Assembly: GCA_021806225.1 (NCBI GenBank)
Contig: JAJZXW010000007.1
Span: forward strand, 1-36,670
Source: Nitrospirota bacterium
GTDB lineage: Bacteria; Nitrospirota; Leptospirillia; Leptospirillales; Leptospirillaceae
Reading direction: 5' to 3'
Length of the DNA: 36,670 bases
Shown: positions 19,502-28,720 of the stretch, piece by piece
Layout of the letters: every line of letters begins with the position of its first letter
Numbering within the stretch: position 1 is the stretch's first letter
Position numbers and translations under genes: made by a program
Notes under the pieces: generated by a model
Database searches by the model: none
What the model saw: only the letters and a program-made list of their open reading frames with translations
Told to the model about the DNA's origin: nothing

Positions 19502-20278
19502 TCATTTCAAAAGCCCCCCGAGGATCCGCAGGATCGTCAGCACGAGAAGAATCCCCTGAAAAAGCCGAATCCGGGAGGATCCCAGCCTCTTCGTGAAGCG
19601 CGAGCCCAGGACCGCCCCACCGAGGGCCCCGAGGACGATCGGAACCGTGGGGGGAGCAAGGGCTCCGGAAGCCACGATCTTGAAAAGGGATGCGGCGGCG
19701 GCCATCGGAAACATCACCGCCAGGCTCGATCCGACAGCCACGTAGGACGGGTATCGAAAAAAAAGGGTCAGAACGGGGTAGAAGAGGAAGCCCCCCCCGA
19801 CCCCCAGGATTCCGCTCGTGAGCCCGATGGCCGACAGGACGGGAAACTCCAGGGGTGAACCGGACCGGGATTCTGGGGACGGATGCTCCGTGGGGCGGAA
19901 CAAAAGGAGAAGCAACGCAAGACAGGTTTCGGCCAGAAAGAGCAGGAGGATGACCTTTCCGGAAAACCGATAGGACAGGAAACCTCCTATGGCTCCTCCG
20001 GCCAGGGCCGACAGGGCCCAGAGAACGATTCTCCGGATCGGGACATGGGTCGTCGGTCGGTGAACGAGAATTCCCATGAGCGCCGCGAAGGTCACCTGAA
20101 TCATGGAGATCTCGGTCGCCTGGAAGGGCGTGACCCCCTGGCCGACCACCAGCGGAAGAAGAAAGAGCAGGGCGGGAAGCAGGACAACGCCTCCCCCGAT
20201 CCCCAGGAGACCCGAGAGAAAACCCGACACGCCACCCAGCCCGAGGTAGATTCCGACGAGCACAGCCCCCTGAATCAT
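19502..20278 (-). CDS. TauE/SafE family anion exporter
   Basis: About 258-residue inner-membrane protein with seven to eight hydrophobic helices arranged as two homologous halves. Each half has a glycine-rich motif: SGLLGIGGGVVLLPAL near the N-terminus and SGILGVGGGFLFYPVL near residue 150. This is the hallmark of TauE/SafE (DUF81) transporters, some of which export sulfite, sulfoacetate or related organosulfur anions. The substrate is not predictable here. AGGAGG before ATG 20278 sets the start. It is the third gene of a minus-strand run after an antiporter and a lipoprotein. Confidence 0.88.
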   Translation of the reverse strand: MIQGAVLVGIYLGLGGVSGFLSGLLGIGGGVVLLPALLFLLPLVVGQGVTPFQATEISMIQVTFAALMGILVHRPTTHVPIRRIVLWALSALAGGAIGGFLSYRFSGKVILLLFLAETCLALLLLLFRPTEHPSPESRSGSPLEFPVLSAIGLTSGILGVGGGFLFYPVLTLFFRYPSYVAVGSSLAVMFPMAAAASLFKIVASGALAPPTVPIVLGALGGAVLGSRFTKRLGSSRIRLFQGILLVLTILRILGGLLK

Positions 20279-20300
20279 TCTCACCTCCTCCTGGCCCCGG

Positions 20301-21326
20301 TCAGGAGCTTCCCGTATAGATCGTCAAGGTTTCAACGGACTCCCCCGGAAGACGGCCAAGGGATCCGATCGGTCCCAGGGCTCCCCCCGGGTTCAGGATG
20401 GCTCCGAGACCGAAGAGGGATATCGTTTGATCCGATCCGGCGACCATAAAGTTCCTGGCGGGATCGAGGAGCAGAAGCGTGGGGGGAGCCGTCAGGGAGA
20501 GGGGGGTTTTGGAAAGAGGCGAAAGAGAGCCACTGCTCGAGCCATAAAGAGTGCTGACGGAATAGATGTCGACGGCGGGGGACGCGGGATCCGGAAGAAG
20601 GACAGCCTCGGGCAGCGCCGCCCCGGACAGAGGGACCCCGCCGGAATAGGAAACGGGGAGGGTCCATGTGGAGTCGGGTGCGAGGGAGACGCCCGAAAGG
20701 ACATCGGCCTGGGTCAGAAGGAAGAGCGTCGTCGAGGCGCCGGAGCCCGAGCCGGTGACCACACCGGCGAGAAACATGACCCCGTCGGCCAGGGGAAGCA
20801 GGAATCCCCCGGTGAGGGGGCCGGTTCCATCGGGGAGTGGCTTGCAGGAGGACGGAGTGATCGCACCCCCACCCGTCATCCGAACCAGGGAGGCGGCATC
20901 GATGAGGGCGAGGCACCCGCCGGGAGCATCCGCCGTGGTCATGAGGACAACCAGGATCTGGGGGGTCACGGCAGCCAGTGCCCAGGGCGTACTCCCCGAA
21001 GGAAGGGTCACCTTCACAAAAGGGCCGGCCGAGGAGAGGGGCACTGGAGAGACGAGGAAGAGCCCCTGACTCCTGCTCCGGACGAGAATTACAAGGTCAT
21101 TGTCTACGACCGCGCTCCCCCAGACCGTATCGCCGGCACCGATGGAGAGGCGCGACAAAGCGGCAGGGGATCCGGAAAAAGGAAGGCTGTAGGTCGTGGC
21201 CTCTCCCGAGGAAGGGCCCGATTCGCCGGCTACAAGGACCTCGGGAGGGGTCACGGGGTTCGAGGGAATTCCGCAGGAGGACATCCCGAGAAGAAGGAGC
21301 GTCAGGAGCACTCCGAGCCCCCCCAT
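20301..21326 (-). CDS. Secreted lipoprotein of unknown function
   Basis: 341 residues with a hydrophobic signal and lipobox GMSSC within the first 20 residues, so probably an outer-membrane or periplasmic lipoprotein. The mature part is rich in Ser, Gly, Pro, Leu and Thr, almost free of charge, and has repeated short hydrophobic strands followed by polar turns, suggestive of a beta-propeller or beta-solenoid. Two internal cysteines could form a disulfide. I do not recognise a family. Its ATG shares a base with the antiporter stop (TGATG), so the two are coupled. A much longer upstream frame is only antiporter DNA read out of frame. Confidence 0.65.
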   Translation of the reverse strand: MGGLGVLLTLLLLGMSSCGIPSNPVTPPEVLVAGESGPSSGEATTYSLPFSGSPAALSRLSIGAGDTVWGSAVVDNDLVILVRSRSQGLFLVSPVPLSSAGPFVKVTLPSGSTPWALAAVTPQILVVLMTTADAPGGCLALIDAASLVRMTGGGAITPSSCKPLPDGTGPLTGGFLLPLADGVMFLAGVVTGSGSGASTTLFLLTQADVLSGVSLAPDSTWTLPVSYSGGVPLSGAALPEAVLLPDPASPAVDIYSVSTLYGSSSGSLSPLSKTPLSLTAPPTLLLLDPARNFMVAGSDQTISLFGLGAILNPGGALGPIGSLGRLPGESVETLTIYTGSS

Positions 21327-22546
21327 CAAGGACGGTTCCCGTCGCGGTTCGCGAAACCCAGGTATCGGGCCATGGGCGCCGATCCCAGGGCCCCGAAGGC
21401 AATGGTCCCCACCACGACCGAAATGACGATGATGGATGCCTGGGGGGGAAGAGCGTCGTGGGAGAGTCCGAGAAGGGCTCCCGCCATGATGCCGGTCTCG
21501 CGGACCACGGACATGAACCCCATTTCCTGGAGGGAAAACCGAGATCGACGGTCGAGGGGAAGAAGGAGAAAGACGACCAAGGGGCGCACCAGAACGACGA
21601 GAAAGAGGACAAGGAGAAGCAGACGGATCCAGGAGATTCCCTCCGTCGACCCCGGAATCAGTGTTCCCATGACCAGGAAGATGAAAAAGCTTGCCAGGTA
21701 GGCGACGAGATCGTTCACCGTCTTGAAGGCCTCTCCGGAAAACGGGGAGGACTCCTTCTTCGCGGCCTCGGAAGCCCGGCCCACGACCATCCCGAGCACA
21801 AAGGCGCAAAGAAGGGCTTGGGCATGGAGGAAGAGGGAGAGCCCGAATCCCGCGAAAAGGGCAGACATCATCAGGACCGGCAAGTTGTCCCGGAAAAGGC
21901 CGATTTTACGGTGGGTGGCAAGAAGGATGACGGCCACTCCCAGAAGTGCTCCGGAAAGAGCTCCCCAGAGGATGGAGAAGGAGAAATCAAGGAGCGTCCC
22001 TGAGAGGGTTCCTTCCGGTCTCGAGAGAGAGAGAATGAAGAGGGTCATCAGACTTCCCGTGACGTCCCCCAGGGCGCTCTCGGCCACCAGAGTCTCGGAA
22101 ACCCGGGGGGGGATCGGGAGCTTCCTGAGGATCGGAAGGATGGAGGCGGGATCGGTGGTGGACAGGATCGCCCCCAGGAGGAGCCCCTCGTAAAAAGTCA
22201 TTCCGAAGAGGTAATGGACGGCGACGGCAAGGAGGATCGACGTGAGGAGAAGCCCCAGGGACACCAGCAGGGCGATCGCGATCCCATGGTCCCGGACCCG
22301 GTCGATCCGCGTCCGGATTCCCGCTTCGTAGAGGACGAGAAATACGGCTCCCAGGAGAAGCACATGGCCGGCTCCCATGAGCGACTCTCCGGAAAGGACC
22401 CGAAGTCCCGTCGGACCGAGCAGGAGCCCGAGGAGCATGAACCAGAGGATGTCCGGAGTGCGGAGTCGCTCGGAAAGACTGGAGAGAAACAGGGCCGCGA
22501 TCAGAAGTCCGGAGAGAAGAAGGAGCAGGAGAGAGGCTTTTTCCAC
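21326..22546 (-). CDS. Cation/proton antiporter (NhaP/CPA1-type)
   Basis: 406-residue polytopic membrane protein with about 12 hydrophobic helices. The conserved TDPASILPIL in an early helix and ESALGDVTGS in the next match the TDP and ND-type ion-binding motifs of CPA antiporters (here GD). Expected to exchange Na+ or K+ for H+. In an acidophile such a protein would help hold internal pH or potassium, but that is inference. It lacks C-terminal TrkA domains. The start is GTG 22546 with AAAGGA 4 bases upstream. Confidence 0.85.
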   Translation of the reverse strand: MEKASLLLLLLSGLLIAALFLSSLSERLRTPDILWFMLLGLLLGPTGLRVLSGESLMGAGHVLLLGAVFLVLYEAGIRTRIDRVRDHGIAIALLVSLGLLLTSILLAVAVHYLFGMTFYEGLLLGAILSTTDPASILPILRKLPIPPRVSETLVAESALGDVTGSLMTLFILSLSRPEGTLSGTLLDFSFSILWGALSGALLGVAVILLATHRKIGLFRDNLPVLMMSALFAGFGLSLFLHAQALLCAFVLGMVVGRASEAAKKESSPFSGEAFKTVNDLVAYLASFFIFLVMGTLIPGSTEGISWIRLLLLVLFLVVLVRPLVVFLLLPLDRRSRFSLQEMGFMSVVRETGIMAGALLGLSHDALPPQASIIVISVVVGTIAFGALGSAPMARYLGFANRDGNRP

Positions 22547-22592
22547 GGGATCCTTTCATGACTACCGATATACCGGAGATTGGTTATTCGTG

Positions 22593-22598
22593 TATAAT
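22593..22598 (+). promoter_or_regulatory. Consensus -10 TATAAT in divergent gap
   Basis: A perfect TATAAT lies in the 102-base gap between the antiporter (minus) and the small plus-strand gene at 22649. No good -35 is found at 16-18 bases upstream, so activator dependence or an extended -10 is possible. Confidence 0.35.
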
Positions 22599-22648
22599 AG
22601 CGTCAAACGGATCTCCAAATCACTCTCCACTCAAGGAGTCCACACCCC

Positions 22649-22942
22649 ATGCCCGTCTATTCCCTTGTGAGCCGGGACCCTGACCATTCCGGAGAAATCG
22701 ACCTCTGGCATCCGGAACGGATCCCAGAGGAGGAGTTCGGCGAACTCGTTCTGGAGGCCATGCGATGGACAAGCTCCGCCACTTGGCGGGAACAGATTCT
22801 TGAAGTGGGACGATACCTGATCGAGAAACATGGCTTCTCGGAAGCAGGCGGAGTCTACCGCATCTCCTATCCCTCCGACTGGTCCAAGCAGGCCGTCGGT
22901 GACCGTCTCAGGGCGATTCTGGCCAGGGACCGTTCGGACTAG
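22649..22942 (+). CDS. Small soluble protein of unknown function
   Basis: 97 residues, acidic N-terminal half and basic C-terminal half, no signal, membrane helix or cysteine. I do not recognise it. AAGGAG lies 10 bases before ATG 22649 and a consensus -10 precedes it. Composition and codon usage match the neighbours, and it is followed by the PAP2 gene after 44 bases, so it appears to head a small operon with PAP2 phosphatase and rlmN. Confidence 0.6.
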   Translation: MPVYSLVSRDPDHSGEIDLWHPERIPEEEFGELVLEAMRWTSSATWREQILEVGRYLIEKHGFSEAGGVYRISYPSDWSKQAVGDRLRAILARDRSD

Positions 22943-22986
22943 ACCGGCGCACCCCCCCCCGAATGTAGAAAGGCCCGAAAGGATCA

Positions 22987-23580
22987 ATGAACAGCCTGAT
23001 CCACGCCGACCAGAGCCTGTTCCTCTGGCTCAACAACACACTTGACCGCTCCTGGCTCGATCCGGTCATGGAAGCGGGCACAGCCCTCGGCAACGGCTTC
23101 TATCTTTTCCCGATCGGCCTGGCCCTCATGGCCCTGTTCGCCCGAAAGAACTTCCGGCGCGACTTTGTCCTCTGGGCCTCGACCTCCTTTGCCTCGTTCA
23201 TCATGGGGACGACCCTCAAGCATCTGGTCCACCGCGACCGCCCCCTGGCCGCACTCCACTCGGCCATCGCCTCCCATGCCGTCACCGTCCATGTTCTGGG
23301 CCCCTCCCTCTACGCCAACTCCTTTCCCTCGGGCCACACCTTCACCGCATTTTCGACCGCTTCGCTTTTTTCCGGCCTGTATCCCCCCCTCGCCCTTCCT
23401 CTCTTCGCCCTGGCGACCCTGACGGGCCTGTCCAGAATCTATGTTGGAGCCCACTTCCCTCTCGATGTTCTGGGTGGTGCGGCCATCGGGCTTTTCTCCA
23501 CCTTTCTGGTCATGCGGTGGATCGCCCCCCGGTGGATCCGGACAGACGCCACCTCGGAAGGTCCGGGGCCGGCTCCATGA
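22987..23580 (+). CDS. PAP2-family membrane phosphatase
   Basis: 197-residue membrane phosphatase with about five helices. It has the three PAP2 signature motifs: KHLVHRDRP (about residue 78), PSGH (about 116) and SRIYVGAHFPLDV (about 156), giving the full Lys-Arg-Pro, Ser-Gly-His and Arg-His-Asp catalytic set. Members dephosphorylate undecaprenyl pyrophosphate, phosphatidylglycerophosphate or lipid A; here the exact substrate is undetermined. Its stop overlaps the rlmN start (ATGA). Confidence 0.88.
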   Translation: MNSLIHADQSLFLWLNNTLDRSWLDPVMEAGTALGNGFYLFPIGLALMALFARKNFRRDFVLWASTSFASFIMGTTLKHLVHRDRPLAALHSAIASHAVTVHVLGPSLYANSFPSGHTFTAFSTASLFSGLYPPLALPLFALATLTGLSRIYVGAHFPLDVLGGAAIGLFSTFLVMRWIAPRWIRTDATSEGPGPAP

Positions 23581-24659
23581 ATCTCCTCGACTTCCCTGCG
23601 GGACAATGGCCGGATAAATTTCAGGAGCTGGGAGAGGCCCCCTATCGCGGCCGCCAGACCGCTCATTGGGTCTTCAGGAAGGGTCTCGCCGATCCACGGG
23701 CGATGAGCAATCTCCCTCCTTCCACCCGCTCCCTGCTAGAGGAGGAAAGGATGCTCGGGATTCCCTCCCTCGAATCGGCGCACACCTCGGTGGACGGAAC
23801 CCGAAAGCTGGCCCTCCGACTCGACGATGGCCCGATCATCGAATCGGTCCTGATCCCCCGCAAGGGTCGAATGACCCTCTGCCTGTCCACGCAGGCCGGA
23901 TGCGGCATCGGATGCCGATTTTGCCGCACCGCCTCCATGGGGCTCATCCGGAATCTCTCCCCCTCGGAGATACTGGGGCAATGGATCCAGGCGATGCGTC
24001 AACTCGGAACCACGACGGACAGGACTAAGGAAGGGCTCGCCATCGATCATGTCGTCTTCATGGGCATGGGAGAACCCCTGGCCAACCTCGACGCCCTGAT
24101 TCCGGCCATCCGAAGCCTGACCCACCCCGACGGAATCGGGCTTTCCCCCCGGAGGATCACCGTCTCGACATCGGGTCTCGTCCCGAAGATGCGCCTTCTG
24201 GGTGAGGCAAACCTCGGGGTGCAGCTTGCCGTCAGCCTCTGCGCTCCCGATGATCTTCTACGCCGGGAGATCATGCCGGTTGGCCGGATCTATTCCATCG
24301 CCGAGATCCTGGAGGCATGCCGGGTCTTCCCTCTCAGAAACCGGGAACGCGTCACCTTCGAATACGTCCTCCTCAGAGACAAGAACGACCGTCCGGAGCA
24401 GGCCCGGGCCCTCGGGCGGCTGCTGGCGCCCTTTCGCTCGAAGGTCAACATCATTCCCTTCAATCCCTTTCCCGGGTCCCCCTTCGAACGGCCGGAAGAG
24501 GAAGTCGTGCAGGGTTTTGCCGACATTCTTTCGGGATTTCACATTACGGCAACAATCCGGAAGTCCATGGGGCCGGACGTACTTGCGGCATGCGGCCAGC
24601 TGGCCAGGGAAAAAATCGCGTCGGCCGGGGCCGAATACAGGGAGGAGACCGTTCCGTGA
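23577..24659 (+). CDS. rlmN: 23S rRNA/tRNA adenine C2-methyltransferase
   Basis: Radical-SAM enzyme that methylates C2 of A2503 in 23S rRNA and A37 in some tRNAs. The CGIGCRFC motif gives C109, C113 and C116 as [4Fe-4S] ligands. GMGEPL and the C-terminal AACGQLA, with the resolving cysteine that forms the methyl intermediate, are present. The catalytic base segment and the 360-residue length match RlmN. The start ATG 23577 overlaps the PAP2 stop; a longer frame starts inside PAP2. Confidence 0.95.
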   Translation: MNLLDFPAGQWPDKFQELGEAPYRGRQTAHWVFRKGLADPRAMSNLPPSTRSLLEEERMLGIPSLESAHTSVDGTRKLALRLDDGPIIESVLIPRKGRMTLCLSTQAGCGIGCRFCRTASMGLIRNLSPSEILGQWIQAMRQLGTTTDRTKEGLAIDHVVFMGMGEPLANLDALIPAIRSLTHPDGIGLSPRRITVSTSGLVPKMRLLGEANLGVQLAVSLCAPDDLLRREIMPVGRIYSIAEILEACRVFPLRNRERVTFEYVLLRDKNDRPEQARALGRLLAPFRSKVNIIPFNPFPGSPFERPEEEVVQGFADILSGFHITATIRKSMGPDVLAACGQLAREKIASAGAEYREETVP

Positions 24660-24973
24660 CCCAGACCCAACCCTTCGTCATGAAGGTGATTCTGTACCTT
24701 GGTATCGAATTTCTGATGATTCAGGGAGGGATGACCCTCAATCTCTACGGGTCGAGACACAACATCGGCGGGCTGGAAATGGTGTCCTGGTTCGCCATCA
24801 CGGGAAGCCTTGCGGCGGGAGTGGGATTCGGTGCCCTTCTCTCGGAGGCCCGTCCGGACCCAGAGGCAGGACGGGATCCGGGGTTCATCTGGAGAATCTC
24901 TCCCCAGCTTCCCTGGATTTTCGCCCTGACTCTGATGTACGGGGAATCCTTTTTTTATTTTCCCAAATTCTGA
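24656..24973 (+). CDS. Small membrane protein of unknown function
   Basis: 105 residues from GTG 24656, which overlaps the rlmN stop (GTGA). Three hydrophobic segments are visible: about 9-32, 38-58 and 83-102. The middle one is Gly/Ala-rich and the loop between the second and third is acidic. No family recognised. ATG 24680 is an alternative start. It ends 16 bases before the convergent cheV gene, with no clear shared terminator. Confidence 0.55.
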   Translation: MTQTQPFVMKVILYLGIEFLMIQGGMTLNLYGSRHNIGGLEMVSWFAITGSLAAGVGFGALLSEARPDPEAGRDPGFIWRISPQLPWIFALTLMYGESFFYFPKF

Positions 24974-24989
24974 GTCGAAGAAATCCTTT

Positions 24990-25976
24990 TTATTGCTTGA
25001 CTGCGATTCCCTGCTCCCTGTGACGGGTCAGGGCCGCATTGAGAGCCTCCAGAAACTTCTGGGGCTCGAACTTCACAACATATTCGTCGATCCCGAGTTC
25101 ACGACCTTTCCGCATGTTCTCCGTCCCGCTCATGGAGGAGTTCATGATCACGGGGATGTTCTTCCATTCAGGGTTTTCCTTGATCTTCTTCACGAAGGAA
25201 TAGCCATCCATGACCGGCATCTCGACGTCGGAAATGATGGCCGCCAGTTCTTCGGGATTTTTCTTCCAGATCTGAGCCATGACCGAAAGCCCCTCTTCCC
25301 CGTTCCGCGCCAGCGCGACCCTGTAGCCATCCTTGTCCAGGGCCTTGGAAAGCATGTTCCGCGCGACTCCGCTGTCGTCGACCACGAGGACGGTCTTCCC
25401 GGTGAACTCCGCCTTAGGCAGGGACTCGATGTCGTGCTCCTGCCGGGAATACAGCCCCATCTCCTCGACAATGCTCTCGAAATCAAGGATCAGGAGAACC
25501 CTCCCCGCATCCGGCCCCTCTGAGAGCTTGATCGTCCCGACGACGCTCGAATCCTTGTGTGTCGCAGAGGAAGGAAGGTTGATCGGAACGATGCTCTTCC
25601 AGGAGACCCGTCGGATCTGGACGCTCTGGTGGACGAGGAATCCGAGGCGGATGCTCGAAAACTCCGTCACGATCACCTGGGAGGAGGTGATGCCGGGCGG
25701 CTCGGTCACCCGCATCCACCGCGCCAGGTTGATAATGGGAATGACGATCCCCCGAAGATTGACGACCCCGTCCTGGAAAGGATTGGCGTTGGGGACCGGG
25801 GTGATTTCCGGAAGCTTGATGATCTCGATCACCTTGGCTACGTTGACCCCGTAAATCCCTTCCATGATCTTCTCGGGATTGTTCTTGTCCACCTGGAAGA
25901 TGCGGAAGTCCACAAGTTCCATCTGGTTGGTCCCGACCTGAAGAACTAGATTCTCGATATCTGTTTTACCGCTCAT
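24990..25976 (-). CDS. cheV: CheV: CheW-receiver coupling protein
   Basis: Chemotaxis adaptor linking receptors to CheA, with a phosphorylatable brake. The N-terminal CheW-like domain (about 1-165) has the NLRGIVIPIINL motif. The C-terminal receiver domain (about 195-325) has VVDDSG, acceptor D250 in SDVEMPVMDG and the K of EYVVKFEP. The start at 25976 follows CAGGAG at a slightly long distance; a longer frame has no support. It is the last gene of the receptor-ODP operon. No cheA, cheY or methylation enzymes occur in the window, so the core pathway lies elsewhere. Confidence 0.9.
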   Translation of the reverse strand: MSGKTDIENLVLQVGTNQMELVDFRIFQVDKNNPEKIMEGIYGVNVAKVIEIIKLPEITPVPNANPFQDGVVNLRGIVIPIINLARWMRVTEPPGITSSQVIVTEFSSIRLGFLVHQSVQIRRVSWKSIVPINLPSSATHKDSSVVGTIKLSEGPDAGRVLLILDFESIVEEMGLYSRQEHDIESLPKAEFTGKTVLVVDDSGVARNMLSKALDKDGYRVALARNGEEGLSVMAQIWKKNPEELAAIISDVEMPVMDGYSFVKKIKENPEWKNIPVIMNSSMSGTENMRKGRELGIDEYVVKFEPQKFLEALNAALTRHREQGIAVKQ

Positions 25977-26030
25977 CGTCCCTGGCTCCTGACAAGGTGT
26001 TTTGGTGTCCCGGCCGCCGGCCATCGCCCC

Positions 26031-26672
26031 CTAGCCCTTCGAGAAGACCGACCGGATCAGCTGGCCCATCCGGTCGGACCGGCCGACAACGATCCCCAGA
26101 AACTTTTTCAGAAGATTGCCTGAGGCGACATCCTTCATATGGGCCACGCTCTGCTCGATCTTCTCCGAAAAGTCCTGCATTTCTCCGATCCGGCGCTGGA
26201 CATCCTCGATGCTCTCCCGCATGGCTCCAAGTTCGGAGCCGATCGATTCCACCGTCTTGGAAATCTCCTCGACCGACTTTCTGGTCCGGTCGGAGAGCTT
26301 CTTGATCTCCTCCGCCACCACGGCGAACCCGCGTCCAGCCTCCTTGGCATGGGCCGCCTCGATCGCGGCGTTGATCGACAGGAGGTTCACCTGAGTCGAA
26401 ATCTCGCGGATCTCGAGCCCGATGCTGGAAATCCGTTCGAGAACCGTCTGGAATCGCTCAAGGTTGGCGATCGACTCCTGTCCCTTCCGGATCATGGTCG
26501 AGACGTCGATCCGCTCCATCCTCGTCCGGAGGATGTCGGTCATGGACCCGATGTCCCGGTCGTGCATCCGGTTGATTTCCTCGAGCTGGACGATGTAGTT
26601 TCTCACAAAGACCAGATCTGACTGAAGCTCGCCCAGCGCGAGACGCTCCTTCTCGCACATTCCGTCACCCAT
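26031..26672 (-). CDS. Minimal soluble chemoreceptor
   Basis: 213-residue cytoplasmic methyl-accepting-type protein made almost only of the signalling hairpin. The tip is [20 protein letters not shown] (about residues 108-127), with the highly conserved E-x-GRGFAVVA. There is no membrane helix, HAMP or ligand domain. N-terminal helix contains a lone cysteine (MGDGMCEKE). The start at 26672 has AGGAGG upstream. Placed directly after an ODP-like protein, it most likely takes its input from that protein. Treponema denticola has a known ODP-receptor pair of this kind. Confidence 0.85.
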   Translation of the reverse strand: MGDGMCEKERLALGELQSDLVFVRNYIVQLEEINRMHDRDIGSMTDILRTRMERIDVSTMIRKGQESIANLERFQTVLERISSIGLEIREISTQVNLLSINAAIEAAHAKEAGRGFAVVAEEIKKLSDRTRKSVEEISKTVESIGSELGAMRESIEDVQRRIGEMQDFSEKIEQSVAHMKDVASGNLLKKFLGIVVGRSDRMGQLIRSVFSKG

Positions 26673-26722
26673 GGTGCCCCTCCCTGTCGGTCCTTCCGTC
26701 AACGGTCTGTCTCACCGGCATC

Positions 26723-27472
26723 TCAGGTGAAGATGTTCGCATCGAAGCCGACTCGCGCCTTTGCTATCCAGTCCAGGAACATCCGGGCTTCCCTTTCCCG
26801 GAAAATCGATCCGTGCTGGGGACAGATCATCCGGATCGGAAGGTTCCGGATCTTCGACAGCCAGTATTCGATCGCCCGCGAGGTCGCCACGTAGCGAACG
26901 TGAAATCCTTCCATATGCCGGACATGTTCCTCGAAGTTTTCCACATAAAGGGGGGTTTCACCCTTGGGATAGATCGCTGCGCCCAGGTCCCCCGTGAAGA
27001 GGATTCCCGAAGCGTGGTCGAAGACGTGGAAGTTCCCGGGAGAGTGAAGAAAGTGGGCCGGGATGAAGTCCAGACGGTTGCCGGAGTTGAGCGTCAGCGA
27101 CCCTCCCCCGTCCGGAATCCCTTCGATCCGGTCCAGGGCCGTCACCCCGTAGTGCAGGAGAAAGCGGATCCAGAGCGCGGAGACGTGGACACGGGCCGGA
27201 GTCATGTCCATCCAGGACGCCAGCCCTCCCCCCACATCGGGATCCTGATGGCAGAGGAAGATGTGGTCGATCTTCTCCGGATCCACGAACTCGCTCATGT
27301 TCACGACAACCCTGGAGAAGACACCGAATCCCCCGGGATCGAGCAGGGTTCCCCGCCCGTTGTCGACAATCAGGTACTGGTTCGTCTGCACCCCTTCCTC
27401 GAGACCGGTCTCGTCGCGGCCGAGCCAGACGAATTTGTGGTTGGGGGAATCAAAGACGATCTCCGATGCCAT
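26723..27472 (-). CDS. ODP-like metallo-beta-lactamase-fold diiron protein
   Basis: 249-residue protein matching the catalytic domain of flavodiiron proteins but lacking flavodoxin and rubredoxin domains. Metal-site candidates are H75, D77 and D79 in HQDPDVGG, then H in FLHSPGN, D in FTGDLG and H in PQHGS. The canonical HxExDH is changed: Glu to Asp and the final His to Val. Single-domain proteins of this type (ODP, oxygen-binding diiron protein) sense O2 or Fe(II) for chemotaxis in spirochaetes. Lying between two soluble chemoreceptor genes supports the same sensory role here. GGAGGAGG before ATG 27472 sets the start. Confidence 0.8.
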   Translation of the reverse strand: MASEIVFDSPNHKFVWLGRDETGLEEGVQTNQYLIVDNGRGTLLDPGGFGVFSRVVVNMSEFVDPEKIDHIFLCHQDPDVGGGLASWMDMTPARVHVSALWIRFLLHYGVTALDRIEGIPDGGGSLTLNSGNRLDFIPAHFLHSPGNFHVFDHASGILFTGDLGAAIYPKGETPLYVENFEEHVRHMEGFHVRYVATSRAIEYWLSKIRNLPIRMICPQHGSIFREREARMFLDWIAKARVGFDANIFT

Positions 27473-27535
27473 CGCACCTCCTCCTCGATGTTGACAGACT
27501 CCCGGTCCCAAAGGATGTTCTTGAAAGGATCCGGG

Positions 27536-28720
27536 TCAGTGTCCTTTTGTCACCTTTTTGAGATTCTCGTTGAGTTCGGTCACCAGTGAATCGAGTTGCC
27601 CCCGGACTGCCGAGACATTGCGGGACTGTTTTTCCGTCACCCCCACGATGCCCTTGAGGGTCTCGGAAAGAATCGTGGCGTGATCGACGATCGAGGCAAA
27701 GACCGTTCCCACCCCCTGGGCCTTTTTCTGGCTTTCCTCCACCTTCCCGAGGGTTCCGTGGATCAGCGTCGCCGTGCGGGTCGTCTCCCCCTGGGTCTCC
27801 CGGATGGTCGAGCCGATCTCCTTGGTCGCCCGGATGGTCCGCTCCGCGAGCTTTCTCACTTCGTCGGCCACCACCGCGAACCCCCGCCCCTGTTCTCCCG
27901 CCCGTGCCGCCTCGATCGCGGCGTTCAGGGCCAGAAGATTCGTCTGGCTCGCGATGTCGTCGATCACCTCGACAACCTTCCCGATCTCCTGGCTCCGGGT
28001 GTTCAGGCCGTTCACGACCTCGACAAGAGCGCGCATGGCGTTCCCCGCTTCCAAAACTTGCGAGAGGAGGGCTTCGAGCGTCTGACGTCCGGCCTCCCCT
28101 TCCGAGCGCGTCTTCTGGGACTCGGCGGCCACCTTGCCGGTCGCCGCCACGATTTCCCGGATACCGGCATCGAGATCCCCCATCGAGGAGGAAAGGATCT
28201 GGGAGGAGCGGCTCTGGGACTCCACCGACTTCTCGATCATCTTGTCGGCGGAGACGTCCCGGAAAAGGGTCATGTAACCCAGACTTCGCCCGGAATCGGG
28301 ATCCGAAAGCGTCTCCGTCGTGGAGAGAAGGGTAACCCCTCCGATCTCCATCACCTGGTTTCGCCTGACCTCTCCCGGCCGAATGCCCTCGAGAATTTTC
28401 CGGATCCGGTCCGGGTCCTTGTGGAATCGGTGGATGGAGCCGTCCATCACCTCGGAGGCGGAGACGCCGAAGGATCGCTTCATCTCCGCCTCCATGGCGG
28501 AGACGATCGACTTCATGGCCTGGTTCATGTAAAGAATCCGATTTCCCGTGCGTCCGCTTCCCGTCTCCGTCGACGCGATCGCGATCCCCAGATCAGGAAC
28601 CGCATCCAGGATCCTCCGGAGAACCCGGGGATCGTTTAGGAAATCCTTCTCGGAACCCTCTGAAACCGAGCCGGACTGCGTCCGGCCTTCCTCGCGACGA
28701 CTGCCGCCGAACAAACCCAT
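27536..28720 (-). CDS. Soluble PAS-type chemoreceptor
   Basis: 394-residue cytoplasmic receptor without membrane helices. The N-terminal region (about 30-165) looks like a PAS domain ([13 protein letters not shown], then [14 protein letters not shown] as its C-terminal strand and linker). The C-terminal half is a methyl-accepting signalling domain with tip [20 protein letters not shown] (about 245-264). No heme CxxCH or flavin motif is evident in the PAS part, so the cofactor is unknown. GGGGAGGG precedes ATG 28720. It is the first gene of the operon that continues with the ODP-like protein, the minimal receptor and cheV. Confidence 0.87.
   Translation of the reverse strand: MGLFGGSRREEGRTQSGSVSEGSEKDFLNDPRVLRRILDAVPDLGIAIASTETGSGRTGNRILYMNQAMKSIVSAMEAEMKRSFGVSASEVMDGSIHRFHKDPDRIRKILEGIRPGEVRRNQVMEIGGVTLLSTTETLSDPDSGRSLGYMTLFRDVSADKMIEKSVESQSRSSQILSSSMGDLDAGIREIVAATGKVAAESQKTRSEGEAGRQTLEALLSQVLEAGNAMRALVEVVNGLNTRSQEIGKVVEVIDDIASQTNLLALNAAIEAARAGEQGRGFAVVADEVRKLAERTIRATKEIGSTIRETQGETTRTATLIHGTLGKVEESQKKAQGVGTVFASIVDHATILSETLKGIVGVTEKQSRNVSAVRGQLDSLVTELNENLKKVTKGH

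Noticed and set aside
20427-21701. Open frame of 424 codons on the plus strand
   Set aside because: Antisense to the lipoprotein and antiporter genes; product is an Arg/Gly/Glu-rich low-complexity sequence typical of shadow frames.
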